This document shows, piece after piece, positions 25,099 to 34,400 of a stretch of 64,000 nucleotides of DNA. The notes below the pieces were generated by a model. That model made no database searches. It was not told the DNA's origin and saw nothing but the letters and a program-made list of their open reading frames with translations. The translations under genes were made by a program, and so were the position numbers. Source of the stretch: an uncultured Massilia sp. (GTDB lineage Bacteria > Pseudomonadota > Gammaproteobacteria > Burkholderiales > Burkholderiaceae_D); assembly GCF_913773735.1 (NCBI RefSeq), contig NZ_CAJYEB010000024.1:18434-82433 (forward strand). Reading direction: 5' to 3'. The first letter of the stretch is position 1. Every line of letters starts with the position of its first letter.

Positions 25099-25938
25099 TC
25101 AGTCGAACCCGCGCACCGGCAGGGTCGCATCGCGCTGGATCCAGTTGCGCGCCGAGTACGCGGTGCGCGCATCCGTCACGTGCAGCGTGAACGCATGGCG
25201 CGACACCGTCGATCTGTTCGGCGCGCTGTAGTGCGGCAGCAGGCCGTGGAAGCAGACCAGGTCGCCGGCCTTCGCTTCGAGCGGCACGGCGGTGCTGTCG
25301 TCGGGCCAGGGCGTGGCGTCCAGCTTTTCCATCGTGATGCGGTCGCCGTCGCGCAGGAAGCGCTCGCGCAGCGGCGTGCGGTGGCCGCCCGGTTCGACCC
25401 ACAGGCAGCCGTTCTCGATGGTCGCGTCTTCCAGCGCGAACCAGAACGTGGTCACGCTGATCGGGGTGCTGTCGAAGAAGGTGGCGTCCTGGTGCCAGCG
25501 CACCTCGCCGCCGATGCCCGGCTGCTTGAAGATGTACATCGATTGCCAGACCTGCGGCTGCTCCAGGCCCAGGTCGCGCGCGACCGCGGCCAGGCTGGCG
25601 TCGCGCGTGAAGGCTTCGAAGACCGGGTCGAGGTCGTGCATCGCGTGGCCGATCTTGTTGATCGACAGGGCCTTGGCCTGCCTGAGCTGGCCGTCCGGGC
25701 CGAACGCTTCTTCCTCGAAGAAGCAGCGCACCGTGTTGTCCGAACCGAGGAACCAGGCGTCGCTGGCGCTCATCTGGTTCTGCGTGGTGAAGATGGAGCG
25801 CGATTCGCCCGGGTCGAAGGCGTCGACGATCTCGCCGGCGCGCCGGCGCAGCGCGGCGATCTGGTCGAGGTCCTTGAAACCGGGGATGACGATGTAGCCG
25901 TCGCGCTGGTACCGGTCGCGTTGTTCTTGCGTCAGCAT
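25099..25938 (-). CDS. Phytanoyl-CoA dioxygenase (PhyH) family protein
   Basis: A 279-residue predicted Fe(II)/2-oxoglutarate oxygenase. The metal triad appears as H149 and D151 in RWHQDATFF and H236 in GLLPHYSAPNRS, with SRHAFTLH following. N-terminal family marks are DGYIVIPGFKDLDQI. It resembles the PHYHD1-like branch rather than true phytanoyl-CoA hydroxylase. The start ATG is 24 bases after the stop of the upstream aminopeptidase-like gene, so they form an operon. The substrate is not predictable. Confidence 0.88.
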   Translation of the reverse strand: MLTQEQRDRYQRDGYIVIPGFKDLDQIAALRRRAGEIVDAFDPGESRSIFTTQNQMSASDAWFLGSDNTVRCFFEEEAFGPDGQLRQAKALSINKIGHAMHDLDPVFEAFTRDASLAAVARDLGLEQPQVWQSMYIFKQPGIGGEVRWHQDATFFDSTPISVTTFWFALEDATIENGCLWVEPGGHRTPLRERFLRDGDRITMEKLDATPWPDDSTAVPLEAKAGDLVCFHGLLPHYSAPNRSTVSRHAFTLHVTDARTAYSARNWIQRDATLPVRGFD

Positions 25939-25963
25939 GGATACTCCTGTCGATATGAATGGT

Positions 25964-27019
25964 TTACGTGGCCATGGCCAGGTCCGGCGCCACCGTCCAG
26001 GCGCCGTCCGCGTACACGCGCTCGCCGTCGAGGTACACGGCGTCGGTCACGACGAACACGTCGATGTGGTAGCGCGCATCCTTGCGCTTGAAGCCGGGCT
26101 TGGCGTACACGCCGTGCTTGGCGCCCAGCGACAGGTGGATGCCGCACATGCGCTCGTAGGTGCCGATGTCGTCCACGCGGCGCGCGCGCGTGAAGGCGCG
26201 GTTCATGCCGAAGCCCAGCTCGCGCACCCAGACCTCGCCCTCGTCGCGGCGGATGATGTCCAGCACTTCCTGGAACGCCGGCGTGACGTTCTCGGCGTCG
26301 ACCACGCGGCCGCGCTCGATGACCAGCGTCACCGGCGTGTCCGGGCGGTTGACCAGGTAGGCGGTGTCGCCGAACACGTGCACCTGGGCGCGGCCGTTCA
26401 CGGCTTCCAGGTCGCGCGCCTCGGTAAACACCTCGCCGATCGGGAACTGGCCGCCGCTGTTGGCCATCGCGCGGTAGTCGCCCACGTTCAGCTTGGCGCT
26501 CTCGAACGGCGAATCGAATGCCAGCACCGCGCCGCCGCCGTGCACCTCGCCGCGCGCGGCACGGTCGATGCGCGCCTTGAGCGCGTGGCCGACGCCGCGG
26601 AAGTACACGGGGTCGTAGGCCAGCGCCTCGATGTAGTGCTCGCCCTGCAGGCCCGGCATGCGCGCCAGGTGCACGTGCTCGATCACCTTCAGGCCCAGCT
26701 TGAACAGTTCCACGCGCAGGCGAAAGCCGTCGAGGCGGAAGTTGGTCGACTGCACCAGCACCACCAGGTCCTGCGGCGCCAGCGTCGCGAAGGTGTCCAG
26801 CACGTCCTGCGGCGCCACCGCGTCGAAGTCGATGAAGCGGGCGTCGGGCAGGTTGCGGCGGTAGCCCTCGACCAGGGCGCGCGCCAGCGCCGTGCGATCG
26901 TCGTGGACGACCAGCGCGCGCCGGCCGGGACCGTGTTCGAAGGCGATCGCGAGCACGTCGCGCAGGTGGGCGGCGGCGGTGTCGATGGCGGCGGCGGAGA
27001 GGGCGTCGGTGGTGGTCAT
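25964..27019 (-). CDS. M29 (aminopeptidase T)-like protein
   Basis: 351 residues, cytosolic, no signal peptide. The C-terminal two-thirds resembles leucyl aminopeptidase/aminopeptidase T-like proteins: GGQFPIGEVFTEARD, ELGFGMNRAFTRARRVDD, CGIHLSLGAKHGVY and RYHIDVFVVTDAVYLDG correspond to the stretch that carries metal ligands in M29 enzymes (Glu, Glu, His, Tyr, His, Asp). The N-terminal part (ALVVHDDRTALARALVEGY) is Rossmann-like. Activity was not verified from sequence; a metal-dependent hydrolase is the safest statement. It is first in a two-gene unit with the PhyH dioxygenase, suggesting modification or turnover of an amino-acid-like small molecule (inference). Confidence 0.6.
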   Translation of the reverse strand: MTTTDALSAAAIDTAAAHLRDVLAIAFEHGPGRRALVVHDDRTALARALVEGYRRNLPDARFIDFDAVAPQDVLDTFATLAPQDLVVLVQSTNFRLDGFRLRVELFKLGLKVIEHVHLARMPGLQGEHYIEALAYDPVYFRGVGHALKARIDRAARGEVHGGGAVLAFDSPFESAKLNVGDYRAMANSGGQFPIGEVFTEARDLEAVNGRAQVHVFGDTAYLVNRPDTPVTLVIERGRVVDAENVTPAFQEVLDIIRRDEGEVWVRELGFGMNRAFTRARRVDDIGTYERMCGIHLSLGAKHGVYAKPGFKRKDARYHIDVFVVTDAVYLDGERVYADGAWTVAPDLAMAT

Positions 27020-27152
27020 GGCGCGGCGGGCGGTAACGAGCCCGTCATTATAAGGCAGCGGCGCGCGGTGGCGTACCCCGCCGGCGCCCTTGCGGCAGCG
27101 CAGGGACCACGGGCCGGCTTTGCGGCACAGTCAGCCTGTCAGGAGCGCCATC

Positions 27153-27683
27153 ATGTTGATTCATAAAGGAAATTTCCTCATCGTTAAGCTGGCGGCCACC
27201 GTGCTGGTCGCGCTGCTGGCCTGGTGCGCCACCGCCGCGCCCAGGGCGGGCCCCGTCGCGCCGGCGGCGCCGGACGCCGTCGCGGTGGCATTCTACGGCT
27301 GGTACCTGGACACGCTGGCGGCCGACCAGGATCCGCTGTCCGACCGGCGCGAACGCTTCGCCGTCTACGTCGCGCGCGACCTGGAAGCGCGGCTGGCGCA
27401 GCGCCTGCGCAGCGGCGGCGTCCCCCAGGCCGATTACTTCCTGCAGGCCGCGCACTACCACGCCGACTGGCTGCGCCGGCAGGTGCACGCCGTCACGGTG
27501 CGCCAGCGCAGCCAGGGGCGGGAGCGGCTGGCCGACGTGATCGTCACGCTGGGCGCCGGCGGCGAGTCCACGCGCACGCTGGCCTTGTCGATGGTGCTCG
27601 AGGACGGCCTCTGGAAGATCCGCCAGGTCGATCCCGCGCGCGACGGGTCCCTCGAAAGTTCCGCCGAACAGTCCGTCATTTGA
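27153..27683 (+). CDS. Small exported protein, DUF3828-like
   Basis: 176 residues. An N-terminal hydrophobic signal (FLIVKLAATVLVALLAWCATA) is followed by a compact domain with AFYGWYLDTLAADQDPLSD, DYFLQAAHY and a late LEDGLWKIRQV, reminiscent of the DUF3828/YbjP-like fold of Gram-negative envelope proteins. The cysteine in LLAWCAT is not a canonical lipobox. The start ATG follows AGGAGCGCCATC. The gene stands alone before the tubulin-like cluster, separated by 133 bases with a possible promoter. Function unknown. Confidence 0.6.
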   Translation: MLIHKGNFLIVKLAATVLVALLAWCATAAPRAGPVAPAAPDAVAVAFYGWYLDTLAADQDPLSDRRERFAVYVARDLEARLAQRLRSGGVPQADYFLQAAHYHADWLRRQVHAVTVRQRSQGRERLADVIVTLGAGGESTRTLALSMVLEDGLWKIRQVDPARDGSLESSAEQSVI

Positions 27684-27731
27684 TCCCCGCAGCACAGCCA
27701 CGCGCTACTCCGTGAACGGCGCGCCGTATGC

Positions 27732-27760
27732 TTGACCGCGGCGCTATGATTTCAATAGCA
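27732..27760 (+). promoter_or_regulatory. Possible promoter of the tubulin-like gene cluster
   Basis: TTGACC as -35 and a poor ATAGCA as -10 at 17-base spacing, about 57 bases before the first gene of the cluster. Only the -35 is a good match; this is a weak call. Confidence 0.25.
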
Positions 27761-27816
27761 CAACGATCCGCAACACGAGGCGGACCGTGTCCGATTGACG
27801 ATCATTGGTGGAGCGC

Positions 27817-29337
27817 ATGGCATACAGATGGGAAACGCCGACCAGCACCTGGCTGGAGCGCGAAGCGGGCGGCGGCTACGAGCTCGCCGCCAGTAGCGGC
27901 CTCGGCCATGTCGACTGGCAGGCCGCGGTGGTCGCGCGCGGCCGCCTGGCCGACTGCGCCCGCCTGCTGGGCGCCTCGCTGCCGCTGGCGTGCGCCCATG
28001 CGCCCGTCTATCCCGACGGCTTCGCCTTTTGCCCGGAATGCGGCCAGCCCCTGCAGCGCCTGGACGGGCAGGGCATGGCGCGCACGCGCCAGCCCGAGTG
28101 GTGGGGCGCCTGGGCCGACCCGCTGCTGCCGCGCCACGTGCCGCATGGCCTGCCGGTGACGTCGCTGGCGCTCGGCGACGGCCTCGAGGAACGCCCGCCC
28201 GCGCCCGCCGTGGGCCGGTGCGACGCCACCCTGCCGGCGCCGCCGAACGCCCATTGCGTGTTCGCCGCCGCCAGGTTCGGCTTTCCCGAACCGCGCCTGC
28301 TGGCGCTGGCGCCGGGGCGCGGCGTGCTGCAATACCTCGATCCGCTGGCGGGCGCATGGCACGTCCTGCTGCCCGAGGAAGGCGCGGCCGACCTGGCGTT
28401 TTCCGCCTCCGACTACGGCTGGCTGCCGGCCCCCGACCTGGCCGAAGGCCGCCGCGGCGAGGTCGGGCTGGTGCCCACGGCGCGCGGCCTGGTGCGGCTG
28501 TGGATCGACCCGGTCGGCGAAACCTGCCGCACCGAGACCGTGCTGGACGCGCCCGTCGTCGCCGCGCCCGGCGTCATGCGGCGCCATGCCGCGTGCCTGG
28601 TGCGCAATGCGGCCGGCGGCCTGACGCTGTACACGCTGGACGCCGCGCCTTCGGCCGCACCGGCGCCCGGACCGGCCTACGATTGCGGCGCGCTGCCGAT
28701 GGCGGGCTGGACCCGGCCGGTGGGCTACGACGGCCAGCTGTCCTGGCTGCACGGCGAGGGCCAGCTCGTGTGGCGTCCGGGCGCCGCGCCGCGCTGGATC
28801 CCCTGGCCGGACACCTGGCTGCCCAGCCTCGACCTGGGCGGGCCGACGCTCTCGCGCGACGGCCGCATGTGGCTGATCGGGCACGACGGCGGCGCCTATT
28901 CCTTCCTCGAACTGGGCACGCCGGCGCCGCAGCGCATGCCGGTCGACGGCGCGCGCCTGGGCTTCGCCAACCTGCTGTTCCGGCGCGGCCATCCGGTCGT
29001 CGACGAGCCGTGGTCGGCAGAGCACGTCGAGGACCAGCGCGAGGACGATACCCTGGTGCTGCCGCTGCTGCGCGGCTTCAACAACAACCGCGCCCAGCCC
29101 AGCGGGCTAGTGCTGCGCTTCCACCAGTACACGGGCCGCGCCGAGGACGCGCTGGCCGGCCGCGCGCTGCCGCGCACCACGGTCGAGTGGATCGGCCGGC
29201 GCAACGTGATCCTGGACGAGGTCGTGCGCCTGGCGCGCCCGCTCGACTGCGTGCCCTTCGTCTACGCCGGCCGGCTGTGGCTGCACCATCCGGACTGGAA
29301 CCGGATCCGCGGCTGGAACCTGGAAGTCGCGCCGTGA
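27817..29337 (+). CDS. Zinc-ribbon/beta-rich protein of the tubulin-like cluster (gene 1)
   Basis: 506 residues, no signal peptide or TM helix, so cytosolic. A likely zinc site is formed by C59-x-H61 and C72-P-E-C75 (FCPECGQPL). The rest is rich in short beta strands with Trp/Gly/Asp turns (GVLQYLDPLAGAWHVLLPEE, DGRMWLIGHDGGAYSFLEL, AGRLWLHHPDWNRIRGW), suggesting a propeller-like or similar all-beta fold; no family was recognised. The ATG start (MAYRWETP) follows GGTGGAG. Its stop overlaps the GTG start of the VWA-like gene (GTGA), so translation is coupled. As first gene of a five-gene operon it is probably a cytosolic accessory or adaptor of the tubulin-like GTPase. Confidence 0.7.
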   Translation: MAYRWETPTSTWLEREAGGGYELAASSGLGHVDWQAAVVARGRLADCARLLGASLPLACAHAPVYPDGFAFCPECGQPLQRLDGQGMARTRQPEWWGAWADPLLPRHVPHGLPVTSLALGDGLEERPPAPAVGRCDATLPAPPNAHCVFAAARFGFPEPRLLALAPGRGVLQYLDPLAGAWHVLLPEEGAADLAFSASDYGWLPAPDLAEGRRGEVGLVPTARGLVRLWIDPVGETCRTETVLDAPVVAAPGVMRRHAACLVRNAAGGLTLYTLDAAPSAAPAPGPAYDCGALPMAGWTRPVGYDGQLSWLHGEGQLVWRPGAAPRWIPWPDTWLPSLDLGGPTLSRDGRMWLIGHDGGAYSFLELGTPAPQRMPVDGARLGFANLLFRRGHPVVDEPWSAEHVEDQREDDTLVLPLLRGFNNNRAQPSGLVLRFHQYTGRAEDALAGRALPRTTVEWIGRRNVILDEVVRLARPLDCVPFVYAGRLWLHHPDWNRIRGWNLEVAP

Positions 29338-30857
29338 ACCGGACGCCGTCGCCATCGTCGTGGATGCGCCGGCGCCGGCTGGCGCCGGCGGCCGTCGCGC
29401 TGGCCGCGTCCCTGCTCGCGGCGCCGGCCGCGCGGGCGCTGCCGCAGGTGGTGCTGGTGCAGAACTCGGGCTGGATGGAGCCGTTCTACACCGACCCGAA
29501 GTCGCCCTTCAAGCCGCTGGTGGCGGCCCTGGCCGGCAGCGTGGCGCAGCCGGGCGACGCGCTGGTGCTGGCCGCCTTCAACCAGTCGCGGCCCGATGCG
29601 CCGTCGCCGCGCGCGCTGCTGTCCGAGCAGGTGGACCCCGGCACCGGCGCGCGCGTGCGCGCGGCGCTGGCGCAACTGGACACGGCGCAAAAGCCGGGCG
29701 GGACGGCGCTGGCCGACACCGACCTGGGCGAAGCGGTCGACGCGGCCGTCAACCGCGTCCTGCAGGGCAGGCCGGGCCTGGTCTGGCTGGTCACCAACAA
29801 CCGCAACAGCCCGAACAACGACCCGCGCACGTTCGAGCGCAACCGCGAATTCTATGCGCTGATCCACCGCGGCCCGGCGATCGCCAGGGCGCTGGCCTTC
29901 CCGCTGCGCATGCCGGTGCAGGGCGCGCACTACCGCGCCAACGGCCTCATGGTGTACGTGTTCGCGGTGGGCGCGCAGGGCGCGCACGCGCTCGACCGCC
30001 TGCTGGCCGAGGGACGCGTCCAGCGCGTCATCACCGAACCGCCGGCGCGCCTCAAGCCGCTGGACCGCGACACGGTGCGCCTGGTGCCGCGCAAGGTCGA
30101 GGATGCGCCGGGCGTGGCGTTCTCGATGGATGCCAACGGCGTGCTGCGCGCCGACGTCTCGCCCGAGGCGCTGGAACCCTTCGCCACCGTGCGCTGGAGC
30201 CTGGAGAACACGATCTATCCGTACACCATCGCCAGCGCCAGCATCGGCGCGCGCTCGGTGCTGGACGGCGACAACCACCGCATCGTGCTGGAGAACGGCG
30301 ACGTCGAGCGCCTCGCGCCCGGCAAGACGGCGCCGCTGGCCTCGCGCATGCAGCTGCCGGTGGCGCGCCTGCCGGGCAAGTGGTCGCTCGACGCGCTGCG
30401 CGCGGCCGGCTCGGCCTACGTGCTGCCGGGCCGCATCGAACTGCACCTCGAGCGCCAGAAGCTGGAACTGTCGCAGGCCTTCCGCGCGCGCATGGCGGCG
30501 CTGTTCCCGGGCGATCCGCTGCCCGACATCTTCACGCCGCCGGCCGAGGTGCAGGCGTCGACGGCGCAGCTGCCGATCGAAGTGCGCGTGCACTACGGGA
30601 CCGGGCCGCTGGTGGCGGCGCTCGGCGCCGCGCTGGCGCTGCTGGCGGCCGCGGGCGGCGCGGCGCTGGCGTATGCGCGGCCGCGCCGCGTCGACCTGAC
30701 GGTGGAGGACGAGCCGCGCACGATGCGCGCCCGCGCCGGCAGCGTGCAGCCGGTGTACGACAAGGCGGGCAACCAGGTGGCGCGCCTGAAGACGACATTG
30801 TTCGGCCACGAGCTGATCGACCTGCGCGAAGGCGCGCGGGTCCGGCTGGGCCGTTGA
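29334..30857 (+). CDS. Exported VWA-like protein with C-terminal membrane anchor (gene 2)
   Basis: 507 residues. A signal peptide (LAPAAVALAASLLAAPAARA) leads into a Rossmann-type domain resembling von Willebrand A: strand PQVVLVQNSGWMEPF, then a conserved-looking GGTALADTDLGEAVDAAV and strand GLVWLVTNNRNSPNNDP. The MIDAS DxSxS is degenerate (QNSGW), so metal binding may be lost or altered. A beta-rich region follows (VRWSLENTIYPYTIASASI), then one TM helix (about 425-448) and a basic cytosolic tail of 59 residues containing YDKAGNQVARLKTTLFGHEL. Expected topology: VWA-like domain in the periplasm, tail in the cytosol near the GTPase. The start is GTG overlapping the previous stop; an ATG ten codons later is also possible. 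Confidence 0.7.
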   Translation: MNRTPSPSSWMRRRRLAPAAVALAASLLAAPAARALPQVVLVQNSGWMEPFYTDPKSPFKPLVAALAGSVAQPGDALVLAAFNQSRPDAPSPRALLSEQVDPGTGARVRAALAQLDTAQKPGGTALADTDLGEAVDAAVNRVLQGRPGLVWLVTNNRNSPNNDPRTFERNREFYALIHRGPAIARALAFPLRMPVQGAHYRANGLMVYVFAVGAQGAHALDRLLAEGRVQRVITEPPARLKPLDRDTVRLVPRKVEDAPGVAFSMDANGVLRADVSPEALEPFATVRWSLENTIYPYTIASASIGARSVLDGDNHRIVLENGDVERLAPGKTAPLASRMQLPVARLPGKWSLDALRAAGSAYVLPGRIELHLERQKLELSQAFRARMAALFPGDPLPDIFTPPAEVQASTAQLPIEVRVHYGTGPLVAALGAALALLAAAGGAALAYARPRRVDLTVEDEPRTMRARAGSVQPVYDKAGNQVARLKTTLFGHELIDLREGARVRLGR

Positions 30858-30899
30858 TCAACCCTATCCAAGGCAGCAGCCACGCAGGAAGGATGGACC

Positions 30900-31382
30900 A
30901 TGCAGCAAGCACAGCACCCGCAGTCCCCGCAGCCCCCGCAGCCCACGTCGACCGATCCCGGCTTTCGCCTGCCGGCCCAGGACGCGACGACGCCGCAGGA
31001 TCCGCTGCCGCGGACGACGCCCGACACGGCGCGCATGCCGGTCGAGATCGCGCCGGGCGGCGCCACCAACACCAGCGCGGCGCCGCTGCGCGACACCTCG
31101 GCGCGCGACCTGGCCATCGGCGGCACGGCCATCGTCGTGCTGCTGGTGATTTACGTCTTCGTCCGTAACGCCTACGTGCACCACCTGGTGGTGCGGCGCG
31201 TGGCGCCGTCGTCGGCCGGCAGCGCGGGCTGGCTGCTGTTCGTGGGGCTGTCCTTCCTCTCCGCCGCGGCGGTGCTGGCGGTGGTCAACGCGAGCAAGTA
31301 CCTGACGCTGGCGGTCACGGGACCGCTGGTCGCGGTGGGCGTCGTCGCGCTGGTGGCGGCGCTGTTCGTCGGCCGGCGCTGA
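30900..31382 (+). CDS. Proline-rich three-TM membrane protein (gene 3)
   Basis: 160 residues. The first ~70 are hydrophilic and proline-rich (QHPQSPQPPQPTSTDPGFR, QDPLPRTTPDTARMPVEI). Three hydrophobic helices follow: IGGTAIVVLLVIYVFVRN, GWLLFVGLSFLSAAAVLAVV and LAVTGPLVAVGVVALVAAL, ending in RR. No family was recognised. The ATG follows a GGAAGGA ribosome-binding site, 42 bases after gene 2, and the tubulin-like gene starts 54 bases later. Its proline-rich tail is a plausible ligand for the GYF-like domain of the GTPase next door (inference). Confidence 0.7.
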   Translation: MQQAQHPQSPQPPQPTSTDPGFRLPAQDATTPQDPLPRTTPDTARMPVEIAPGGATNTSAAPLRDTSARDLAIGGTAIVVLLVIYVFVRNAYVHHLVVRRVAPSSAGSAGWLLFVGLSFLSAAAVLAVVNASKYLTLAVTGPLVAVGVVALVAALFVGRR

Positions 31383-31436
31383 ACGCCCATCGGGCACACA
31401 TCGAGCACACAACAGGAAAGCACAGGAAAACACGCC

Positions 31437-34400
31437 ATGGCAGACTTCCCCGACCCCTCGGCCCTGAACCGCAAGACCGAACTGAAGGTCGACCTGCGAC
31501 CGACGCTGTTCATCGGCGCCGGCGGCACCGGCATGGAAGTCATGATGCGCATCCGCCGCCGCATCCTGTCGGCCGTGTGGAACCGCCACCATCCGACCCG
31601 CGTCGAGTCGATCGGCGACTTCCCCGTCGCGCGCTTCCTGCACTTCGACCTGGACAGCAATGCCGTCATCGACGAGGGCAAGTCGCAGCGCACCGACCCG
31701 TGGTTCGAACTGGTCAAGCTGGCGGACGAGGAACGCCTGGTCGAGCCGCTCGACCTGCCGCAGTACCACGAGTCCGACGACAGCCTGGCGCGCTTTCCGC
31801 TGATCGAGCGCTGGATGCCGCTGCGCCCCAAGAAGCTGCGTTCGCTCGGCATCGACCCGTCCAAGGGGGCCGGCCAGATCCGCGCGCTGGCGCGCCTGTA
31901 CCTGTTCGACAAGTACCCGAAGCTGCGCGGTCGCATCAAGGGCGCGCTGAATTACCTGAGCAGCAATGCCGGCATCGAGCGCAAGGAGAATTACCAGCGC
32001 CTGGGCCTGCAGGTCGACACCAGCAAGTTCCGCATCGTCGTCATCGCCTCCAATGCCGGCGGCACCGGCGCCGGCAGCGCCATCGACCTGGGCTGGATCG
32101 CCAAGGCCATCGCGCGCCAGGAAGTGTCGGACAGCCAGGTCGACCTGGTGATGTTCCTGCCCTCGGGCTACGCCAGGGCCAACAAGGAAAGGACCGAGGC
32201 CAATGCCTACGCCACGCTGATGGAACTGGAGACGGCGATGCGCGACATGAACGCGCAGGTCCAGTGGATGGAGCCGGACAGCGTGCTCGGACGCGGCGCC
32301 CCGTTCGACGACGTGTACTTCGTCGACACGGCCAACCTGGCCAACAAGGCGACCCAGGACGTCAAGGACGTGTACCAGATGGTGGCCGACACGCTGTTCG
32401 AGGATTTCGCCTCGGCCGATTTCGCCAACCGCAAGCGCTCGGTCGCCGTCAACCAGCAGCAGCACAAGCTCGGCCCCTACAACCCGCGCGTGCCGGAAAG
32501 CCGCTTCGGCGACATGCGCCTGTCCTACTCGAAGGCCTATTCCGCCTTCGGCCAGGCGGTGCTGGACACCCAGCAGAGCCTGCGCGAGGACATCCGCGCC
32601 TACGAGCTGGCGGGCCGGATGGTGAAAGCCTTCTTCGGCCTGGCGGCCAGCGACGGCGGCGGCGCCCGCCGCGCCGGCGACGCCGAGCGCGACGCCTTCA
32701 TGCGCGAGCAGATGGGCCTGCAGGAACACGCGTTCTCCGACTTCCCCGACCTGCGCAAGGGCACCGTGGACGTGACGCCGTTCCAGGAATACGCGCTGAC
32801 CGGCATGCTGCTGATGGACCGCGACGGCCGCTCGCTGCTCGAGCGCGTCGAGAGCAAGGTGCAGCTCGAGGTCGACCGCATCATGGCGTCCTACGAGGTG
32901 CGCGACTGGCGCGAGAAGGTCGCCGAGCTGCTGCCGCAGCTGGAGCGCGACGCGATCCGCGAGGCCGGCGCCAGCGCCGAGACCAGCGAGGACCGCATCA
33001 AGCGCCACACCGGCGAGCAGCTGGCGCAACTGCGCCTGAACGTGCGTGGCCGCCTGTACATGCTGCTGGACGACCGCAAGCAGGGCGGCCTGGAATTCGT
33101 GCTGTCGCTGCTGGAGCAGGTCAAGGCGCGCCTGGCGCAGCGCGACCTCGGCAATGCCCAGCGCAACGGCAAGCGCTACCGCGACATCCGCGACGCGCTG
33201 CGCACGCGCCAGGTCGAGGAATCGCTGAACAACCTGGCGCAGGCGGCGTCGCGCCTGTTCGGCAAGGATGCCCAGGCGCGCGAGGTGATGAACCACGTCA
33301 AGCGCGACATCGCCGACTACCTGCGCTTCCACCTGCTGGCGGTGGCCGCCGGCCAGGCGGTCGAGGCGATGCGCGGGCTGTCGGCCTGGCTGGGCGAGCC
33401 GCTGGCGCCGGACGAGCACGGCCAGGTGCGCTGGAGCGGGCTGGCCGGCGAGTTCCAGGAAGGCCGCCGGGAAGTGCAGGCCATGCTGGGGGCCGTCGAC
33501 CAGCGCATCGGCCAGCTGCGCGCCGACGCGCGCCAGGAACACGCCACCTACATCAAGCTGGCCGACGAGACGCCGGCGCCCGCGCAGTCGACGGTCGCGC
33601 TGCGCGGCGACGTGAGCGCCTGGGCCGAGGAAGTGCTGCTCGAATTCGGCGGCTCGGCGCGCCTGTTCCCGCAACTGGGCGACGAGCGCCTGCGCGCCGA
33701 CCTGCTGCTCAAGCTGTTCCGGCGCGCCCAGGTGCAGCTGTCGAGCCAGGACGCGCTCGCGGCCGAGCCGCTCGACCCCCTGCTGGAGCGCCTGGGCGCC
33801 ATGTCACCGCAGGAGCGCCAGCGCGTGTTCGCCGAATGGATCAAGAGCGCCATGCCCTGGATTAACGCGCGCTTCTCGGCCGAGTTCACGCCCAACGCCG
33901 ACCAGTTCAAGTGCTTCATCGGCGTCGGCGATCCGCTCGCCTGGCGCCGCATGGAGGCCGAGATCCGCGCCGCCGTGCCGGCCGGCTTCTTCCACGGCGA
34001 CCTGGTCTCCATCGTGAACACGGGCGTGCCGGGGCGCGCCGTCTGCTACATCGAACTGTCCGGCTACCCGATGACGGTGCTGCGCGGCCTGCCGACCTGG
34101 CGCGCCAGCTACCAGATCGAGAATCCCAAGATCCCGACCCACCTGCACTTCGATGCGACGCGCTTCCGCCATCCGATCTCGCCGTCGATGGACGAACTGA
34201 ACCGCCTGGCCGACGACTACGACTGGTTCCTGCAGGCGGTCGCGCTGGGCATCCTGCGCCGCAAGGCGGACCTCGGCGATCGCGAGGCCAGCTTCCAGCC
34301 GCGTGGCCAGTACCTGTTCGAGGTCGAGCCGGGCTCGGGCGAGTGGCTGCAGATCGGCAACGAGTACGCGATCCGCGCGAACGGCCTGCCGGCCTACTAC

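Noticed and set aside
30864..33674. A 936-codon minus-strand open frame opposite the tubulin-like gene
   Set aside because: Mirror frame of the GTPase coding sequence with shadow composition; the forward frame has clear motifs.
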